Shown piece after piece: positions 6,135 through 9,173 of a stretch of 9,173 bases of DNA. Source of the DNA: CATJXY01 sp964623925 (GTDB lineage Bacteria > Bacillota_I > Bacilli_A > Erysipelotrichales > Erysipelotrichaceae); NCBI GenBank assembly GCA_964623925.1, contig CAZUVT010000084.1:1-9173 (forward strand). Direction: 5' to 3'. Under the pieces are notes generated by a model. The model saw nothing but the letters and a program-made list of their open reading frames with translations, did no database searches and had not been told where the DNA came from. The position numbers were made by a program, and so were the translations under genes. Numbering within the stretch: the stretch's first letter is position 1; each line of letters begins with the position of its first letter.

Positions 6135-7484
6135 ATGACTGAAAATAAATCAGAGAAACTAGGCACGATGCCTATTGATAAATTGTTGTTGAACATGAGC
6201 CTGCCGGCTGTCTTTTCAATGCTGATCCAGGCCCTTTATAACATCGTTGACAGTATTTATGTTGCCAAGCTCGGGCAGGATGCACTCTTTTCGATCGGCC
6301 TTGTCTTTCCGATGCAGATGCTGAGTTTAGCTATCGGACTTGGATGCGGAGTCGGAACGAATGCGATGGTTGCCCGCCGTTTGGGTCAAAAACGACTGGA
6401 ACACGCTAATCAGACGGCTACGACCGGTTTGATCTTATCGATCTTTCACTCCCTTCTGATTCTGGGAGGTGGTCTTCTTTTTGCCAAACCATTTTTAAGC
6501 CTATTTACTCAAGATGCACAGATCATCGAAATGGGTGCTTCTTATTTGATGATCGTAATGGGTCTGGGTATGGGACAGCAGATTCAAATCATTTGCGAAA
6601 GAATCCTGCAAGCTACAGGCAATATGATCCTGCCTATGTTCTCTTTATTGATATCTGCAGGAATCAATATTGTCTTAGACCCAATCATGATTTTCGGATA
6701 TTTCGGTTTCCCGGCTCTGGGTGTTGCCGGTGCGGCTTTGGCCACGGTAATCGGACAATGGATCGGAATGCTTTTCATCCTATATGTTTTGATCAAGCAG
6801 AATCACGATATTAAGATTTCATTAAAAGGATTCAAACTGGAAAAGGTCGTTATTCAGAAAATCTATCAGATCGGAATCCCAACTATGATCATGAACGCAA
6901 TCGGATCCGTAACAACAACCTGTATGAATGGGATCCTTGTCGGATTCAGTGATGTTGCGGTCAATGCCCTAAGCATCTATTTCAAATTGCAGAGTTTTGT
7001 ATTCATGCCGATATTAGGTATGAATCAGGGCGCGATGCCGATCCTCTCTTACAATTATGGTGCACAAGACAAAAAACGCTATACCGATACTTTAAAACTG
7101 ATGCTGAAAGTAGCTATCGCAATCATGTTGGCAGGGACACTGATCTTCAACTTCTTCCCAAATCTGATCCTTTCCCTGTTCAATCCTACTGAACAGCTGT
7201 TGGAAATCGGAACTGTGGCACTACGCATCATCAGTTTCCACTTTATCTTTGCCGCCGTCGGATTAGTCATTACAGTCCTTTTCCAATCATTGGGCTATGG
7301 CATTGTCAGTATGCTGATGTCCTTATTCCGACAGCTCGTCTTTTTAGTTCCGCTGGCTTATCTCTTTGCGAAATTCAGCGGACTGAATCAGGTCTGGTGG
7401 TCTTACGCTTATGCCGAAGCCATTGTCATGTTTATTTTTACCCCATTTGCATTAAAGGCAATTCATAAGAAATTTAAAAATTAA
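6135..7484 (+). CDS. MATE-family multidrug/cation efflux transporter
   Basis: This is a 449-residue, 12-helix MATE (MatE) antiporter, which exports cationic or drug-like compounds in exchange for Na+ or H+; its real substrate is unknown. The N-terminal half carries family signatures: a short polar start, then L-P-A-V-F-S-M-L-I-Q-A-L-Y-N-I-V-D-S (23-40), the segment Y-V-A-K-L-G-Q-D-A-L (42-51), and a glycine-rich helix near 65-85. The second half repeats the pattern after about residue 235, with P-I-L-G-M-N-Q-G-A-M-P-I near residues 292-303. Length and topology are complete. The start is supported by GGAGG seven bases upstream and a TATAAT element. It diverges from the YczE-type gene and is the last gene before a strong terminator, so it is probably monocistronic. 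Confidence 0.95.
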   Translation: MTENKSEKLGTMPIDKLLLNMSLPAVFSMLIQALYNIVDSIYVAKLGQDALFSIGLVFPMQMLSLAIGLGCGVGTNAMVARRLGQKRLEHANQTATTGLILSIFHSLLILGGGLLFAKPFLSLFTQDAQIIEMGASYLMIVMGLGMGQQIQIICERILQATGNMILPMFSLLISAGINIVLDPIMIFGYFGFPALGVAGAALATVIGQWIGMLFILYVLIKQNHDIKISLKGFKLEKVVIQKIYQIGIPTMIMNAIGSVTTTCMNGILVGFSDVAVNALSIYFKLQSFVFMPILGMNQGAMPILSYNYGAQDKKRYTDTLKLMLKVAIAIMLAGTLIFNFFPNLILSLFNPTEQLLEIGTVALRIISFHFIFAAVGLVITVLFQSLGYGIVSMLMSLFRQLVFLVPLAYLFAKFSGLNQVWWSYAYAEAIVMFIFTPFALKAIHKKFKN

Positions 7485-7487
7485 AAC

Positions 7488-7525
7488 AAATAGAGAATCA
7501 GGTTAATCCAATTCTCTATTTTTTT
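7488..7525 (+). terminator. Intrinsic terminator after the MATE gene
   Basis: An 11-base perfect stem, AAATAGAGAAT (7488-7498) with ATTCTCTATTT (7511-7521), has a 12-base loop and runs into a seven-T tract ending at 7525. It begins four bases after the MATE stop codon. Confidence 0.88.
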
Positions 7526-7652
7526 ATTTGTTTTAATCGCTCGCAATTACAATTCTGATATTTAATCTCATTTCTATTATTCAGATCTTTACCGAATCAA
7601 AGAACTGATTAAGATCCATTTTACGAAAATCTGTTTTGAACAAAAATGAAAT
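7526..7652. other. Short non-coding gap with a nested inverted repeat
   Basis: No gene is seen. The stretch holds a nested dyad: GATCTT (7584-7589) with AAGATC (7611-7616) outside, and AATCA (7595-7599) with TGATT (7606-7610) inside around a six-base loop. There is no T tract after it on either strand. It may be part of the decayed sequence next to the Rpn remnant. Confidence 0.4.
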
Positions 7653-8084
7653 TCATGCAAGAAGCCCCATTTGAATCTTTAGTTTATTTAATTCCTTTTT
7701 ATTGATCTGACAGCACTTTAATATCAGCTCATCTGCAATTTTGAATTCAATCATCCGCTTTGCTGTGTTGAGCTTCTCTTTTTTATGTCCTCTCTTCTCA
7801 CCTTTTTCAAGTCCGATTTCAAGCCCAATCATTTCTCCTTCTTGTTTCTATTCCTTTTTTAATTCTTCCATTGCTCTGCACATATCCACCTTTCCCTCCT
7901 TTACTGTGAGCTTTATCTTCATTCCTATAAAAGCCTCGATCATTCTTGCTGTCTCTTCCCCGACCGCTTCATATTCTTTTCTTTTTAAACATTCTATCAT
8001 TTCTTTTCGCTCTTGGAAATACTTCAAAACTCTTAACAATTTGCATAATTCACTTTTACATTTTTCTGTACTTAAATTAAAAAC
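7653..8084 (-). pseudogene. C-terminal remnant of an Rpn/PD-(D/E)XK nuclease-family ('transposase') gene
   Basis: One minus-strand frame reads from about 8084 to a TGA at 7653-7655, interrupted by an in-frame TAG at 7848-7850. Before the amber codon it encodes a helical stretch with L-K-Y-F-Q-E-R-K-E-M, then E-A-V-G-E-E-T-A-R-M-I-E-A-F and V-D-M-C-R-A-M-E-E-L-K-K-E. After it the frame continues E-G-E-M-I-G-L-E-I-G-L-E-K-G and a helical end. This is the characteristic C-terminal half of Rpn (recombination-promoting nuclease) family proteins, including their E-G-x-x-x-G-rich tail. The N-terminal nuclease domain, which should carry the PD-(D/E)XK residues, is absent, and the upstream reading frame contains nothing recognisable before the preceding gene. 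No ribosome-binding site or plausible start is present. I take it to be a truncated, inactive copy. The family assignment rests on memory of the motif pattern. Confidence 0.75.
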
Positions 8085-8156
8085 GATGCTACATCCCGTG
8101 ATTACCCTTTTACTACCACATCCATAACAAATGGTTTTATATAGAATAAAAAGAAC

Positions 8157-8676
8157 TCAGCATGTTACTAAGTCCTTTTCAAATTCTTTAATAATATTAT
8201 CAATATCAGATATAGGAATTCGTGTATTATTACTTTCTTNNNNNNNNNNCTTTACAAGCATTAATTGCTTCTTCATTCGTAATCATACTTTTATTTCTCA
8301 TTAATCTAATTATTTTTAAAGTTCTGATCACTTCTATACCATTTGCCTCACTGTACTCTTTTAGTTTTTTATCACCTGTCGCTAAAATAGCATTATTATT
8401 TCTAGCTATTATAAAATTAATAATATCATATGAAGATAATCCATGAATTTTCTTCGATATTTTAAAAACTTCATCAATTTCCTCTGAAGTAACACTAATG
8501 GTTTTCATTTTTTTGTTTATATTAACATTTCCGGTTTTAGAATTTATTTCATCTCGTTTAACCATATCGATCATATAAACATTATCTAGTTGAACAAACT
8601 TATCTAAAACATCAGCATTGCTGAGATCTGTTATTATATTAGTATCGGTAATTATTATCTTCGTTGTTATATTCAT
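8157..8676 (-). CDS. PIN-domain ribonuclease, likely toxin-type (contains assembly gap)
   Basis: The ATG at 8676 has AGGA about ten bases upstream and overlaps the end of the peptidase gene by 38 bases, so the two are probably translationally coupled. The fold landmarks of a PIN nuclease are present: I-I-I-T-D-T-N (Asp11, Asn13), Asp42-Glu43, Y-D-I-I-N-F-I-I-A (Asp84), and A-T-G-D-K-K-L (Asp102). Together these give the usual acidic metal-binding set. PIN proteins of this size commonly cut RNA and act as toxins. The frame enters a 10-N gap after residue 142. Taken literally the gap forces an early stop at 8230. If its true length is a multiple of three, the frame continues as E-S-N-N-T-R-I-P-I-S-D-I-D-N-I-I-K-E-F-E to a TGA at 8157, giving about 169 residues if the gap is really zero. 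I prefer the longer end. The exact subfamily is not known. Confidence 0.75.
8240..8249. other. Assembly gap (10 N)
   Basis: Ten unknown bases lie inside the PIN gene. The flanking frames fit only if the true gap length is a multiple of three. A gap of zero gives a smooth codon (GAA) at the junction, so the N run may be an arbitrary scaffold spacer. Confidence 0.9.
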
Positions 8677-9173
8677 CTGCAGTTATTCCTAATAACTCGC
8701 ATGCTCTATTTAAAGATAGGATGTTATCAACTTCCAGTTTATGAACAAGTCGCTTAAATTGATATGATTTTTCCGGATCAATAGGATAAGGCTCATGTTT
8801 TTTATACCCTTTCGAACTCAATGAAATGTTAATTTTTTTAAACAAATATTCAGATATTATGTTTAAATCTCTTAATCTATAAAGCGTAGCAGCAATACTG
8901 ACTTTATACTCGCTTTTAAATGCTGCTAATTCGTAGAAACTAATATTTCTTCTGGAAAATCCAAATTCATTTATAACAGCCTCTTTTGGCATTAAAAAAC
9001 TGCTTGCAAATCTATTACATAATTTTTCTTCATCCAAATCTTTATTATTTATGTTTAATACTAAGTGTCCTAGCTCATGAGCAATTGTGAATCTTTGTCT
9101 TGCTCCATCATTAATTCCATCCAATAAAACAATGACCGGAACATTATTTACAAATTCACTCAATCCATCAAAA
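8639..9173 (-). CDS. ImmA/IrrE-family zinc metallopeptidase (5' end beyond window)
   Basis: The frame is open to the right edge, so the N-terminus is missing; 177 residues are visible. The zinc site H-E-L-G-H is at visible residues 32-36 (9065-9079), preceded by R-Q-R-F-T-I-A. The third-ligand region E-K-L-C-N-R-F-A-S-S-F-L-M-P follows at 49-62, a textbook ImmA/IrrE (COG2856) pattern. The remaining 110 residues have the long C-terminal region (L-Y-R-L-R-D-L, then S-L-N-R-A-C-E-L-L-G-I) seen in versions that carry an N-terminal Xre-type helix-turn-helix; such a domain would lie outside this window. Relatives cleave repressors or regulators and control mobile elements, stress responses or toxin modules. 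Its stop codon (8639-8641) lies inside the PIN gene. The TTG at 9161-9163 is not a believable start, since homologous-looking sequence continues beyond it. Confidence 0.9.
   Translation of the reverse strand, partial: FDGLSEFVNNVPVIVLLDGINDGARQRFTIAHELGHLVLNINNKDLDEEKLCNRFASSFLMPKEAVINEFGFSRRNISFYELAAFKSEYKVSIAATLYRLRDLNIISEYLFKKINISLSSKGYKKHEPYPIDPEKSYQFKRLVHKLEVDNILSLNRACELLGITADEYNNEDNNYRY

Noticed and set aside
7741..8127. Plus-strand frame of 128 codons rich in Ser/Phe/Pro
   Set aside because: It is the antisense of the Rpn-family remnant, whose charged helical protein on the minus strand is the recognisable one; no ribosome-binding site precedes it.
8222..8446. Plus-strand frame crossing the N run
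   Set aside because: It is antisense to the PIN gene and translates through unknown bases; the hydrophobic look comes from AT-rich antisense sequence.
1..9173. CRISPR array, rRNA, complete insertion sequence or phage structural genes
   Set aside because: No regular short repeats with spacers, no rRNA-like conserved blocks, no terminal inverted repeats flanking a transposase, and no structural phage proteins were seen.

Overview
The window looks like a draft contig of an AT-rich, low-GC Firmicute. Several features point that way: strong GGAGG-type Shine-Dalgarno sites, lipobox lipoproteins, TATAAT/TTGACA promoters, and gene families common in gut Clostridia and Erysipelotrichia. A placement near Erysipelotrichaceae is only an impression from the style of the Rpn remnant, MATE and YczE proteins. 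A run of 10 N at 8240-8249 marks a scaffold join.

Layout. (1) 1-3004, all on the minus strand, is an AT-rich array of four predicted secreted lipoproteins: a partial one running off the left edge (start at 951), one at 1164-1778, and two paralogues at 1909-2364 and 2537-3004. The paralogues share an almost identical first 68 codons and have divergent bodies. No enzyme domain is recognisable in any of the four. (2) 3083-7484 is an ordinary, higher-GC membrane-transport block. An AEC-family permease (minus) diverges from a LysR-type regulator (plus) across a 497-base intergenic region that carries a T-N11-A operator-like dyad. The LysR gene converges on a YczE-type membrane protein gene, with one bidirectional terminator between them. 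The YczE gene diverges from a MATE efflux pump gene, which ends at a clear intrinsic terminator. (3) 7485-8156 is decayed sequence holding the C-terminal half of an Rpn/PD-(D/E)XK nuclease ('transposase') gene interrupted by an amber codon. (4) 8157-9173, minus strand, holds an ImmA/IrrE-type zinc peptidase gene, cut by the right edge, that overlaps by 38 bases a PIN-domain nuclease gene. This resembles a toxin-antitoxin or stress-switch operon.

How the genes may work together. The LysR regulator most likely controls itself and possibly the divergent AEC permease. The peptidase/PIN pair is probably translationally coupled and functions as one module. The four lipoproteins share ribosome-binding sites, and three share a signal peptide, so they look like a local, recently duplicating family of surface proteins. 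The two AT-rich flanks (lipoprotein array; Rpn remnant plus peptidase/PIN) look like accessory DNA around a more conserved transporter core.

The most interesting items are the mosaic lipoprotein duplication, the ImmA/IrrE-PIN operon, and the internal domain duplication in the edge lipoprotein. None can be called a new system from sequence alone.
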